Shown piece after piece: positions 34,680-43,360 of a stretch of 64,000 bases of DNA. The position numbers and the translations under genes are program-made. Origin of the DNA: JBBSOK01 sp965219125. GTDB taxonomy: Bacteria; Bacteroidota; Bacteroidia; Flavobacteriales; Flavobacteriaceae. Position 1 is the stretch's first letter, and each line of letters starts with the position of its first letter. Location: positions 434,001 to 498,000 of the forward strand of contig CBDCMO010000002.1 in NCBI GenBank assembly GCA_965219125.1. The letters are read 5' to 3'. The notes under the pieces were generated by a model that worked only from the letters and a program-made list of their open reading frames with translations, searched no databases and had not been told where the DNA came from.

Positions 34680-35855
34680 GTGCTAAGATTTAAAATAACA
34701 ATCATATTTATTTTCGTATTCTATGTAGGTTTTGCTCAAGGATTTAATTCTGGAACAAATCAAACAGATTTCTACACTGAATTTAATTATGAGTGGATTA
34801 ATGAAAAAATAATAATCCCCGTAGAAATTGAAGGTATAACTTATAGATTTTTATTAGATACTGGAGCGCCAAACGTAATTACAGCAAATCTTTATAAAAA
34901 AATAACAACACAATTTCAGCAAACTATTTCAATATCTGATGCGAATAACAAAAAAGATAGTCTGGATTTGGTAACTATACCTGAAATGAAAATCGGAAAT
35001 ATTTCCTATTACAACATCCCTTCTTTGCTTAATAAAAAAGAAAATAGTCAAATCTTTGACTGCCTAAATATCGACGGATTTATTGGCAGCAATTTGCTTC
35101 GAAGTTCAATTGTTCAAATTTTGCCAAATGAGAAGTTGATTAAACTAACTGACAATCAAAAAAGACTTTCCTTAAAAAGAAAAAACGCTACAGAAATTGA
35201 ATTTCCCGATAACCAGAGCACGCCATACATTTGGATACAATTAAGCGCAAATAAAAAAGCAAATGAACAAGTTTATTTGGATACAGGAATGACTGGGTTT
35301 TATGATTTGGCAAACAGTCATTTAGAGACTTTTCAAAAAGATGATATTTTCAAGATTAGTTCAGAAGCAAGAGGTAGTCAAGGCACAGGTCTATTTGGTT
35401 CAGAAGATGAAAGTTTATATTATCAAATTGTTGTTCCAAAAATTAATATTAACAAGAGCGTATTTGAAAATGTAAGAGTTGAAACAACAAACCAAACTAA
35501 TTCAAGAATAGGAACCGAAATTTTACTACACGGAAACGTAACGATTGATTATTTAAACAAACGATTTTATTACGAACCATTCGATAATAAAATAGATTTA
35601 GACAAAAAATCTTTTGGATTTAACCCAACTGTAATTGACAATAAATTTGTGATAGGTTTGGTTTGGGACAACAATTTAAAGGACAAGATTAAATTTGGCG
35701 ACCAGATTTTAGAAATAGATGGAAAAGACTTTACAAAATCAAATTTTTGCGACTTTCTTCATGCGAAATCAATTTTTAAAGAAAAAGAACGAATAGAAAT
35801 GACAATTCGAAATCAAGTAGGAATAGAAAAGAAATTGACCGTAGATAAAAACTAA
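34680..35855 (+). CDS. Retropepsin-like aspartic protease with PDZ domain (cassette 13)
   Basis: 391 residues from a GTG at 34680. The signal peptide LRFKITIIFIFVFYVGFAQ is followed by two aspartic-protease lobes: FLLDTGAPNVI (DTGA, about 58-68) and VYLDTGMTGFYDL (DTGM, about 199-211), each with the hydrophobic-DTG pattern. A PDZ-like domain (about 320-390) carries LVWDNNLKDKIKFGDQILEIDG. This arrangement is common in periplasmic Bacteroidota proteases of the gag-asp family. The substrate is unknown. Single gene of cassette 13. Confidence 0.8.
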   Translation: MLRFKITIIFIFVFYVGFAQGFNSGTNQTDFYTEFNYEWINEKIIIPVEIEGITYRFLLDTGAPNVITANLYKKITTQFQQTISISDANNKKDSLDLVTIPEMKIGNISYYNIPSLLNKKENSQIFDCLNIDGFIGSNLLRSSIVQILPNEKLIKLTDNQKRLSLKRKNATEIEFPDNQSTPYIWIQLSANKKANEQVYLDTGMTGFYDLANSHLETFQKDDIFKISSEARGSQGTGLFGSEDESLYYQIVVPKININKSVFENVRVETTNQTNSRIGTEILLHGNVTIDYLNKRFYYEPFDNKIDLDKKSFGFNPTVIDNKFVIGLVWDNNLKDKIKFGDQILEIDGKDFTKSNFCDFLHAKSIFKEKERIEMTIRNQVGIEKKLTVDKN

Positions 35856-35956
35856 CGCTAACAAATATATAAGCTATGGATTTTCCAAAGCCAGTTTAAA
35901 TTTGGAGAGATTCCTACCAAAGCACGCCACAGCTCACATAAAACACGTTAACTGCC
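35853..35956. repeat. attC-like site S13
   Basis: Inverse core TAACGCTAAC (35853-35862), left arm TATATAAGCTATGG, right arm CCACAGCTCACATA, core GTTAACTGCC (35947-35956). Shortest site (about 104 bp). The inverse core matches the cassette-13 start core only partly, after several substitutions. Confidence 0.7.
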
Positions 35957-35973
35957 ATTTGAATTAATATTAT

Positions 35974-36810
35974 ATGAAAAAATATTTAGTAATTACTTTT
36001 TTACTTATTACCATTTCCAACTTTGGACAAACCAAAATAGTTTTTGACAAAAAATTCGTCCAGAGTGAAGATAAATGGATAGCATTTCCAGCTGATTCAA
36101 CAGGTTATCACAATTTTGGATTTATTTACATAGATTTCGAGGCTGGATTAACCTTTGACTATAATGGTTCTTTTAAAATAGGAGAAAACGGTAAACTCAA
36201 TTTTAAAAAGAAGGAAATAGAAGGATCAATGAAATATCGTTTAGAACCGAATAATGTATTAGTAGCATTTATTCCTGAAGATAAATTTTCTGAACTGGGT
36301 ATAGAAAAAATTCCTGATTGGCTAAAATTTTACAAAAAAGATGAAAATACCGTTGAACGTCAATATAAATGGGGCTATATCTATAATGGCTGGGGAGAAT
36401 GTGAGAAAGCATTAGAGTTTTTAAATAAAGCATATAATCTCGATCCCAAATATGATGGATTAAAAGTGGAATTGGCTTATTCACATAATTGCCTAAAAAA
36501 TTACAATGCAGCAATTGAATATTTAATGGAATCAATAAAGGATGAGCCAGTAACTGCATATACAATTAAAGAATTAATTTTTTCACAAGCAAAAAATGGA
36601 GATTTAAAAGACGCAGAAAACACTTATAATCTATTTGATTCTAAAATAGCTGATAAAACGTATCGGTCAGAAAATGCATATAATATTCTTCAAGGTTATT
36701 ATTTGAAAAAAGATCGTACAAATTTTAATAGATGGTTAAAAGATTCAAATATTCAAAATGACAAAACATTTAAATCTTATATTGAGCAAATGATGATTAA
36801 TCTAAAATAA
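35974..36810 (+). CDS. Secreted protein with TPR-like repeats (cassette 14)
   Basis: 278 residues. A signal peptide (KYLVITFLLITISNFG before QTK) precedes an N-terminal beta-rich part (to about 125) and then helical repeats: YKWGYIYNGWGECEKALEFLNKAYNLDP and LAYSHNCLKNYNAAIEYLMESI fit the TPR pattern. Likely periplasmic and protein-binding. No enzymatic motif. Single gene of cassette 14; its end core is imperfect, so the unit may be ageing. Confidence 0.65.
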   Translation: MKKYLVITFLLITISNFGQTKIVFDKKFVQSEDKWIAFPADSTGYHNFGFIYIDFEAGLTFDYNGSFKIGENGKLNFKKKEIEGSMKYRLEPNNVLVAFIPEDKFSELGIEKIPDWLKFYKKDENTVERQYKWGYIYNGWGECEKALEFLNKAYNLDPKYDGLKVELAYSHNCLKNYNAAIEYLMESIKDEPVTAYTIKELIFSQAKNGDLKDAENTYNLFDSKIADKTYRSENAYNILQGYYLKKDRTNFNRWLKDSNIQNDKTFKSYIEQMMINLK

Positions 36811-36812
36811 AC

Positions 36813-36948
36813 GGCTGCTAAAAAAGGCTATAAGTAATCGCTAATTCTCGCTTACTTCTGAAAATCCTCTAGAATTTTCAGTTTGTTGATTACTTGCAAA
36901 GTTAAGTCCTAAACTACACAACTACTCATGGCCGAGACTTTACCAGCA
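36813..36948. repeat. attC-like site S14 (degenerate)
   Basis: Inverse core GGCTGCTAAA (36813-36822), left arm GGCTATAAGTAATC, right arm around CAACTACTCATGGCC, core TTTACCAGCA (36939-36948; GTT changed to TTT). The A/G differences at arm positions 7 and 12 remain visible. Probably no longer active. Confidence 0.6.
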
Positions 36949-36964
36949 ATCTGAAAAACCAAAT

Positions 36965-37198
36965 ATGAAAAAATTAACGCTATTGCTGTGTGTCATTCTT
37001 TCTGTTTCATGTAAATCGTAGCAAAAAAATGAAATAAATAAAATAACCCAGTTTGATAGAATAGTTGATTCGTTGCGAATAGAATATAAAATCCAGATGC
37101 TTCGTGACTGCGGATTTCCCAAAGCTGCTTTTATCTGGAGAGGTTCCTGCCAGAACACACCACTGTTTATGTACAGAAACATTATCTATTCGTGCTAG
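36965..37198 (+). pseudogene. Truncated lipoprotein gene fused to attC-like debris
   Basis: Begins with a lipoprotein signal (MKKLTLLLCVILSVSCKS) whose Cys fits a lipobox, then TAG at 37019-37021. The same frame continues to 37198 with NEINKITQFDRIVDSLRIEYKI, then reads into sequence resembling the right half of an S4/S13-type site (CTGGAGAGGTTCCTGCC and CAGAAACATTATC). So it is the start of a fifteenth cassette with a nonsense mutation, joined to a remnant site. Marks the right end of the array. Confidence 0.6.
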
Positions 37199-37275
37199 TT
37201 GATAATTTATAAAGTACTACATTTAGGGTAAGTAATTTAAATACAGTGTTTTAAATTTTATAAACAATCTTAAAT

Positions 37276-37842
37276 ATGAAAAGAAAAGGATTTATTGCAG
37301 GTCTTCTTGTGTTTTTAACACTACCAATGTGGGCATTTTCACCAATTGAAAAAAATGTAAAAAGAAAAGATAAAGGTTTTAAAATAAATAGAGGAGAAGG
37401 GAGGCTGCATGACCACTTAAAATTGAAAGGTGTGAATGCAAATATCTTGGATGTGAAAATTTCTGGCAGCGACACAGATGGAGATTTGGCAATATTTGAG
37501 CAAACGTTCCTTTCGCAAGTTCACGGAACACCATTACATATACATAACTCACAGGACGAAATCTTCTATGTTATTGATGGCGAATATTATTTCCAAGTTG
37601 GGGAAGAAAAATTTAATTTGCTGCAAGGCGATAGCATATTTTTACCGCGAAAAGTGCCACATGCTTGGACACAAAAATCCGAAAACGGTAAAATGACAGT
37701 AACAGTACAGCCAGCTGGAAAGTTGGAAGATTTTTTTGTAACAATGGCAGCGTTGGATCACGAGCCCAGCAAAGAGGAAATAAAAAAAATATTTGCGGAT
37801 AATGATATGGATGTAATAGGTCCACCTCTAAAATTGGAATAA
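37276..37842 (+). CDS. Secreted cupin-domain protein
   Basis: 188 residues. The signal peptide MKRKGFIAGLLVFLTLPMWA is followed by a single cupin barrel (about 60-150): HGTPLHIHNSQDEIFYVIDG gives cupin motif 1 (two His, Glu) and LPRKVPHAW gives the motif-2 His, so metal binding is plausible. Quercetinase- or dioxygenase-like cupins share this pattern, but the substrate cannot be assigned. The gene lies just after the cassette array with its own spacing and is ordinary chromosome. Confidence 0.8.
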   Translation: MKRKGFIAGLLVFLTLPMWAFSPIEKNVKRKDKGFKINRGEGRLHDHLKLKGVNANILDVKISGSDTDGDLAIFEQTFLSQVHGTPLHIHNSQDEIFYVIDGEYYFQVGEEKFNLLQGDSIFLPRKVPHAWTQKSENGKMTVTVQPAGKLEDFFVTMAALDHEPSKEEIKKIFADNDMDVIGPPLKLE

Positions 37843-38012
37843 AATATATTTTTACTTTAAATTATAGTGGAGTAAAATAAGGAATGCCAACATTACACAA
37901 CCAAGCTTTGAAGAGTATAAGTAACAAAACGGCTTAATTTCCCAACAAGTTAATGCCAAAATAACGATTGGTTTTAGTGACCTTTACAACAACTATTCAA
38001 AAAATAATTGTA

Positions 38013-38558
38013 ATGAGCAAAGCATTGATTATTATTGATATTCAAAATAACTATTTTGAAGGTGGGGCAATGGAGCTACACAATCCACGGCAAGCAAGTG
38101 AAAATGCCAAACAAGTATTGGACAAATTCAGGAATGAAAAGAATCATATTGTTCAAGTTCAGCACGTAGCAAATTCACAGGATGCAGGATTTTTCTTACC
38201 CAATACAAAAGGAGCCGAAATTCACCCTAACGTAAAACCAAGGGATGGTGAAAAGGTAATAACAAAGCACACGCCCAATTCATTTTTAAATACAGACCTT
38301 TTGCACCATTTAAAGGCAAAAGATATATCAGAATTGGTATTTACAGGAATGATGACCCATATGTGCATAGACGCCACCATGCGAGCCGCCAAAGATTACG
38401 GTTTTGAATGTACAATTATAGGTGACGCATGCGCAACAAAAAACCTTGAAATTAACGGCAATAAAGTAAAAGCCACAGACGTACATAATTCTTTTTTAGC
38501 AGGATTAGATTCATATTATGCTACTGTCAAAAACACAAAAAAATACCTTTCGGCCTAA
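38013..38558 (+). CDS. Isochorismatase-family cysteine hydrolase
   Basis: 181 residues from the ATG at 38013; an upstream in-frame ATG adds 15 residues lacking family similarity. The family triad is visible: Asp in ALIIIDIQNNYF (about 9), Lys in VITKHTPNSF (about 88) and Cys in MTHMCIDATMRAAKDYGF (about 122). Cysteine hydrolases of this group act on nicotinamide, isochorismate, N-carbamoylsarcosine or similar compounds; this one cannot be placed further. It ends LSA and stands alone. Confidence 0.88.
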   Translation: MSKALIIIDIQNNYFEGGAMELHNPRQASENAKQVLDKFRNEKNHIVQVQHVANSQDAGFFLPNTKGAEIHPNVKPRDGEKVITKHTPNSFLNTDLLHHLKAKDISELVFTGMMTHMCIDATMRAAKDYGFECTIIGDACATKNLEINGNKVKATDVHNSFLAGLDSYYATVKNTKKYLSA

Positions 38559-38902
38559 ATAAAAAAAACAGCCTAAATACGTTTCAACAAGCTTTTTTAC
38601 TAATTTTAGTTGAATAAACTGCATCTACAAATTTCCAAACATAAAAGGTTTGTACTTCAACTGTCCAGATATTATTTTCTAAAAAAAAGCAGTTGGCAAA
38701 CACAAATCTTATTAGCTTTTTCCCGCTCAAAAGTTTCTTTGTAATTATAGTGAAAAACTTTTACAGAATTATAAGTAGGAGTGGAGGTAAAAAGTTGTTC
38801 ATCCCTACTTCTAGCTGTTAAAATACTATAACGATAGCATACATTCTTTTCAAAAATTATAAAAAAATAAAGGAGTTATATTAATTTTGTAATGTAAATA
38901 CG
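38559..38902. other. Non-coding stretch
   Basis: 344 bp between the isochorismatase-like gene and the DUF6642-like gene. AT-rich, no ORF, no terminator-grade hairpin and no repeat that I can support. Confidence 0.4.
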
Positions 38903-39520
38903 TTGCATAAATTTCAAGATTTGTTACAGAAAAGAGATCAGTTACCCCAAGAACAACCTATAGAAACAGACTATTTTATTTACTGCCTAGAAGCGGTAGA
39001 TAATGTAGAAATGGAGCAGGTTACCGAAGCACAAAAAAATTTAGATCAATTGACTTTCCATTATGGTATAGCCAGCATTTACAAAACCTGCGATACAATT
39101 GAAGGTCTAGTAGATAGTTTAAATGCACTAGTTTTGGACGATCACAATTTCAAAGATTATGAAATAATTTATATGGTGATAACCGGTGAAGCAAATAGCA
39201 TTTGTTTGAATGGCTACTTTTATAGTTTTCAAGAAATTGCAGAAATTTTTGAAGGAAGATTAAAAGGAAAAATTTTACATTTCTCAAATGCCAAAGTGTT
39301 GGATTTAGATGCCGAAGAAGCACAATATTTTTTAGACATAACAGGAGCAAGAGGTATTTCTGGATACGGTACTGAATATAATGAAATAACAAGTTCAAAT
39401 CTTGACATAGCATTCTTTAACTTATTTGAAGAAGATGATAATATGTTAGACGTTGTAGAAGAGTTACATAAAAAACATTACAATCTCTGTAAATTACTCG
39501 ATTTTAGACTGTATTATTAA
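38903..39520 (+). CDS. DUF6642-like protein (caspase-fold resemblance)
   Basis: 205 residues from a TTG at 38903; no ATG fits nearby. It is cytosolic and acidic. The central order of beta strand and helix (IIYMVITGEANSICLNGYF, then KILHFSNAKVLDLD, then FLDITGARGISGYG) resembles DUF6642 proteins, which share the caspase-like alpha/beta sheet but often lack a clear His-Cys dyad; none is evident here. The function is unknown. It lies between two long non-coding stretches just upstream of the defence island, with no operon partner. Confidence 0.6.
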   Translation: MHKFQDLLQKRDQLPQEQPIETDYFIYCLEAVDNVEMEQVTEAQKNLDQLTFHYGIASIYKTCDTIEGLVDSLNALVLDDHNFKDYEIIYMVITGEANSICLNGYFYSFQEIAEIFEGRLKGKILHFSNAKVLDLDAEEAQYFLDITGARGISGYGTEYNEITSSNLDIAFFNLFEEDDNMLDVVEELHKKHYNLCKLLDFRLYY

Positions 39521-40359
39521 ACGAAAGCAAATTACTGATATAATAATTCTTTGAGCATCTCAATTGTAATTAGATTTAGCATTAATTAAATGAAATTAAT
39601 TAAAAAATCAATTCGTAAAAGAAGCCAAGCAAGAAGAAGTAAAAGGACACACTAAAAAACGACATCCATTTAGATATTTTATGTTCGCTTCAGCTAAAAA
39701 ATTTGCGTCATTACCTTAATTAAAAACAAAAAAATACCTCTTCTAATAGATCAGTAAATATATTTCTCAAGCACCAACCAAAACTTGAAACACAAAGTAA
39801 ATTATAAATATTTGGTTTGTAGATACTCCATAAATACTTCATAAATACGGCATAGATAGTTCACTAAAAGGCACTAAAAAAAACACTAAAAATTTATAAT
39901 CCAACTAAGTAAAACTTGCATCATCTAAATTGCATCCTGTCCATAAATCGCATGTTTGAATATTCCCCGTACAAAATATAAGATACGCAAATTGTACGCA
40001 GTTAATAAAAAAGTATTCCAAATCCCAATAATACTTTCAAAACACACAGTAACCATCAAAACAAAAATTTTCAATTGAATACCATTTTGTTCTATAATGT
40101 TTGCGTTATGTAACTTTGCTTTGCGAGAAAAGCAACCTTTATTTGCAAAATTTTTCTTTAAAAAGTTTTCTCTCCCAAAGTTTCTTTAAAAATGTAATGG
40201 AATACTCTTTACCCGAAGCGACGATAGGAGCGAAGCGGGAATGGGTATGGAATGGTCTTTATACTTATAATTATTAATAAATTTATCCATGTTTTTTGTA
40301 AACATAAGTTCATAGATTCTTACATTTGGCTTAAATGTAACTACAACAAGAATTAACTA
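39521..40359. other. Long non-coding stretch left of the defence island
   Basis: 839 bp with no sizeable ORF. A 21-codon frame at 39590-39655 would give the basic peptide KLIKKSIRKRSQARRSKRTH; I list it here, not as a gene. AT-rich with repeated words such as CATAAATAC. It may be an old junction of the island. Confidence 0.4.
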
Positions 40360-41559
40360 ATGGGTGTTATCTCTAAAAATAAATTAGATCACAAATCTAA
40401 AGTACCACATATAATTAAATATATGGGTTCAAAGCGTAAACTAATTGATTTTTTAGCTGATTCTATAAATGAAATATATGAAGGAGAACCTATATGTGAT
40501 CTTTTTGCTGGAACATGTATTTTAAGCGGTGCATTAGGTCATCAGACGATAATGTATTCTAACGATATTCAATCATATTCATCTGTTTTTGCCAAAACTT
40601 ATCTTGGAAATTATAAATGGGATGAATATCCTGATTTACTTAAAGATATTTTAATTAAAGCTCAAAAACACGTTGATTCTGTAAAAGAACTTTATCCAGA
40701 TTTAGAATTTGACTATAGTTTTCAATTGGAAGTCAATGAATTTAACGCACTAGAGCAACAACAACAAGATTTAATCTATTTAGATTTTGAAGATGTTGAA
40801 CATCATTTATTTATAAAAAATTATTCGGGAACTTACTGGTCATTTGAGCAATGTCTTTGGATTGATGCTTTAAGAGTTGTTGCGGAAGAATATTCAAATA
40901 CACCAATTTATAATCCTATACTTTCGAGTTTAATGTTTGCTATGGCTTACAATGCACAAAGCACAGGTCATTATGCACAATATAGAGATGCAAATAATGT
41001 AGCTTCCATGAATGATATTATTATATATAGATGTAAAGAGATATTTCCTTATTTTGAAAAAAAACTAAAGGAATTAATTGAATTTACTAGTGAAAACACT
41101 CTTAACCATATAGTAACTACATTAGATTATGAAGACTGCTTAGAAGAAATACCGAGAGAAACATTGATATATGCTGATCCGCCTTATACATTTGTTCATT
41201 ATTCTAGATTTTATCATGCTTTAGAAACTTTGGTAAAATATGATTATCCAAACTTGTTATATAAAGGACGATATAGAACTGATAGACATCAATCTCCTTT
41301 TTGTAAAAAAACAGAAGTTGTTGGTGCTTTTAAAATCTTATTTGAAAAAGTAAAAGATAAAAACTCAAAACTATTATTAAGTTATAGTAATACAGGAATG
41401 ATTAGTTTAGAGTGTATTTTAGATATTGCGAATAAAACTTTAGGAAAAAATTATAGTGTTTCAATAAAAGCTGTTGATTATATCCACAGTACAATGGGTA
41501 GATCTGATGATAAATCGAGGGAAGTAAAAGAATATCTGATAGTAGCAAAACCAAATTAA
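40360..41559 (+). CDS. D12-class N6-adenine DNA methyltransferase
   Basis: 399 residues. D12 (Dam-like) motifs: KYMGSKRKLIDFL (motif X, about 20-32), DLFAGTCILSGAL (motif I, about 47-59) and YADPPYTFVHYSRF with the catalytic DPPY (about 271-284). It transfers methyl to adenine N6. It is longer than Dam (about 270) because of an inserted region (about 90-250). The next gene, an ATPase, begins 1 bp after its stop, so the methylase is part of the same unit as the ATPase and HNH genes and may protect host DNA or mark self. Codon use is more AT-biased than the flanking chromosome. Confidence 0.92.
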   Translation: MGVISKNKLDHKSKVPHIIKYMGSKRKLIDFLADSINEIYEGEPICDLFAGTCILSGALGHQTIMYSNDIQSYSSVFAKTYLGNYKWDEYPDLLKDILIKAQKHVDSVKELYPDLEFDYSFQLEVNEFNALEQQQQDLIYLDFEDVEHHLFIKNYSGTYWSFEQCLWIDALRVVAEEYSNTPIYNPILSSLMFAMAYNAQSTGHYAQYRDANNVASMNDIIIYRCKEIFPYFEKKLKELIEFTSENTLNHIVTTLDYEDCLEEIPRETLIYADPPYTFVHYSRFYHALETLVKYDYPNLLYKGRYRTDRHQSPFCKKTEVVGAFKILFEKVKDKNSKLLLSYSNTGMISLECILDIANKTLGKNYSVSIKAVDYIHSTMGRSDDKSREVKEYLIVAKPN

Positions 41560-41560
41560 A

Positions 41561-43360
41561 ATGTCCATAGAAATAGATATAAAAAAATTAAAAACCTCTT
41601 GGACTAAATTTGATATAGTTAGAGTTATTGAAGTGATTTACGATAAGGAAACATTAATTAAATTTAAAAATAAAGAAGCTAAAATTGATGAACCTATTCT
41701 TAAAGCTTTTCTTGGAATTAAGAAATTAGAGGATCAATTACCAGATTATTGGTTTATTATTCAAAACTATCCACTTGAAAAAAATCTTTTTGCTCTCTTT
41801 GCTGTAATATTTACACATTATGAAATACTAAATGACTTTTCGCTAAAATATTGTAAAGGAAATCAAAAAGGAATTTTTAGTACTGAACAAGGTAAACAAT
41901 ATACAAATATAAGAAGTTTGCTTGTTGAATCTGGAGCTGCTACTCCTACTTATAGAAAAGAAAAGGTAGTTCCTTTTGATTTTTCTCCAATTTTTCAAAA
42001 CTTAGATGTAGGCAAACTCTTTAAGAAATTATTGACAGATAGAATTTTAAGTATTTCTAAACAGAGTACTATTACAAATACTGAATTTTATAGAGTCTGT
42101 TACCAATATAATTTTCATAGAGCCATTAGTTTATCTAAAGCCCAATTCAAATCTTGGCTAGAGGGTAAAAAACAAACTGAAAACAGATATATTGAGGAGG
42201 TTGAAATAAAAAATTTCTTTTCTGTTTTTGAAGCAAATTTAAGTCATATCGAAAGTTCTAAAGAAGTGTATTTTTTGGGTGAAAATGGAGATGGTAAATC
42301 ACTTATTTTAATGGCAATTTATTTAGCTTTTAACAGGCATTTTATCACGGAGCAAACAGATAAAGCAAAATCTGGAAAGGCAGTTGATCTTATTAGGAAT
42401 AGCAAAGAAAAGGGTTTAGAATTAAAGGGTTTAGATGATAGGGGAAAAGAGTATGGAGATATTAACGTAGGCTATTTAAGTAACTTTTTCGCATACGGTA
42501 CTCATCGAGGAAGATATTCAACAGATAAACCTGAGGAATATGGATTTATGTCTCTATTTGATAGCGAACAAACACTAACTAATCCAATTTCTTGGTTAAA
42601 GGATCAAAAACTATTAGAATTAGAAAAAAATCTTGATAAAAATAATATGATTGCTGAAGATAAATCTTTACCTAGTTCATTTTCGGTTAAATATTTAGAA
42701 CAAATGTTTAATGATTTATTAGAAAAAAATGTTGAAATTAAAATTGAAGGAAGTGGAGTAATTTTTATAGAAAAAGGTTCAAATTTAACATTCGACCAAT
42801 TATCAGAAGGTTATAAAAGTATTGTCATCTTTGTTTCCGATCTACTGTTTAGATTACATAAAAACCAACCTAATGCAAAAAATATTGAAGACTTATATGG
42901 TATAGTTTTACTTGATGAGATAGACCTTCATTTACATCCTAAATGGCAAAGAGTTATAATAAAAAAACTACGATCATTACTTCCTAATATTCAATTTATG
43001 TTTACTACACATAGTCCCACAATAATCCAAGGAGCTTCAGATGATGCAATAATTTATAGAGTCTATAGAAATGCAGATGATGGAAAAACTAGAGTGAGTG
43101 ATCCATATTATCGGAAAGATTTAAATCATTTAATGATAAATACACTTTTAACGTCACCATTATTTGGCTTGGAAAATTCGAGATTAGATTCTGAAAACGA
43201 TAATGCTGACACAAGTGAAACTTACTTATTATATAGAATAAATAAGCAACTTGAGAAAGAACTTCAGAAGCAAAAGAATGAAGGAAAAAAATTCATTACT
43301 GATGAAGATATAGATTCATTGATTAAAAGTTTAATAGAAGAAGAGCTTGGAAAGAAATGA
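41561..43360 (+). CDS. Septu PtuA-like AAA/ABC-type ATPase
   Basis: 599 residues. About 200 N-terminal residues of helical sequence precede IEEVEIKNFFSVFEAN and a Walker A FLGENGDGKSLI (about 239). A signature-like segment TFDQLSEGYKSIVIF (about 408), Walker B GIVLLDEIDLHLHP (about 447) and H-loop FTTHSPTIIQ complete an SMC/RecF-type ATPase, as in PtuA of Septu and the ATPase of HNH-linked retron systems. It overlaps the HNH gene by 4 bp (ATGA). Its partner is the HNH protein; together they would form an ATP-controlled nuclease complex that attacks invading DNA or RNA. The N-terminal helical extension is unassigned. Confidence 0.85.
   Translation: MSIEIDIKKLKTSWTKFDIVRVIEVIYDKETLIKFKNKEAKIDEPILKAFLGIKKLEDQLPDYWFIIQNYPLEKNLFALFAVIFTHYEILNDFSLKYCKGNQKGIFSTEQGKQYTNIRSLLVESGAATPTYRKEKVVPFDFSPIFQNLDVGKLFKKLLTDRILSISKQSTITNTEFYRVCYQYNFHRAISLSKAQFKSWLEGKKQTENRYIEEVEIKNFFSVFEANLSHIESSKEVYFLGENGDGKSLILMAIYLAFNRHFITEQTDKAKSGKAVDLIRNSKEKGLELKGLDDRGKEYGDINVGYLSNFFAYGTHRGRYSTDKPEEYGFMSLFDSEQTLTNPISWLKDQKLLELEKNLDKNNMIAEDKSLPSSFSVKYLEQMFNDLLEKNVEIKIEGSGVIFIEKGSNLTFDQLSEGYKSIVIFVSDLLFRLHKNQPNAKNIEDLYGIVLLDEIDLHLHPKWQRVIIKKLRSLLPNIQFMFTTHSPTIIQGASDDAIIYRVYRNADDGKTRVSDPYYRKDLNHLMINTLLTSPLFGLENSRLDSENDNADTSETYLLYRINKQLEKELQKQKNEGKKFITDEDIDSLIKSLIEEELGKK

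Larger units (their letters stand above)
19634..37198 (+). mobile_element. Integron-like gene-cassette array without an integrase in the window
   Basis: Fourteen imperfect palindromes (S1-S14) separate 14 cassettes and a degenerate fifteenth. All cassette genes lie on the + strand. Cassette boundaries (start core to end core): 19634-20311, 20430-21073, 21191-21620, 21740-22791, 22910-23544, 23731-24394, 25835-26582, 26765-27541, 27659-28025, 28141-28927, 29046-32184 (contains an IS), 32302-34466, 34651-35862, 35947-36822. In each the start and end cores are reverse complements: perfect over 9-10 bp in nine cassettes, 12 of 14 in the three with GTTGGCAACAAGCT, imperfect in the last two. The two cores within one palindrome do not match each other. 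That is the pattern left when circular cassettes integrate by recombination at a GTT core, as in integrons. No tyrosine recombinase is encoded in the window. Confidence 0.8.

Noticed and set aside
20305..36948. The palindromes could be ordinary MITEs, REP elements or terminators.
   Set aside because: MITEs would carry constant ends and target duplications. Here the ends differ from site to site and are complementary across each cassette instead. Terminators lack the T run and the shared A/G pattern.
36940..37182. Minus-strand frame across the right end of the cassette array.
   Set aside because: It is antisense to the lipoprotein remnant and the site debris, and its product shows no recognisable pattern.
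39590..39655. A 21-residue, very basic peptide.
   Set aside because: Too short, with no clear ribosome site and no terminator; kept as a note under the non-coding stretch only.
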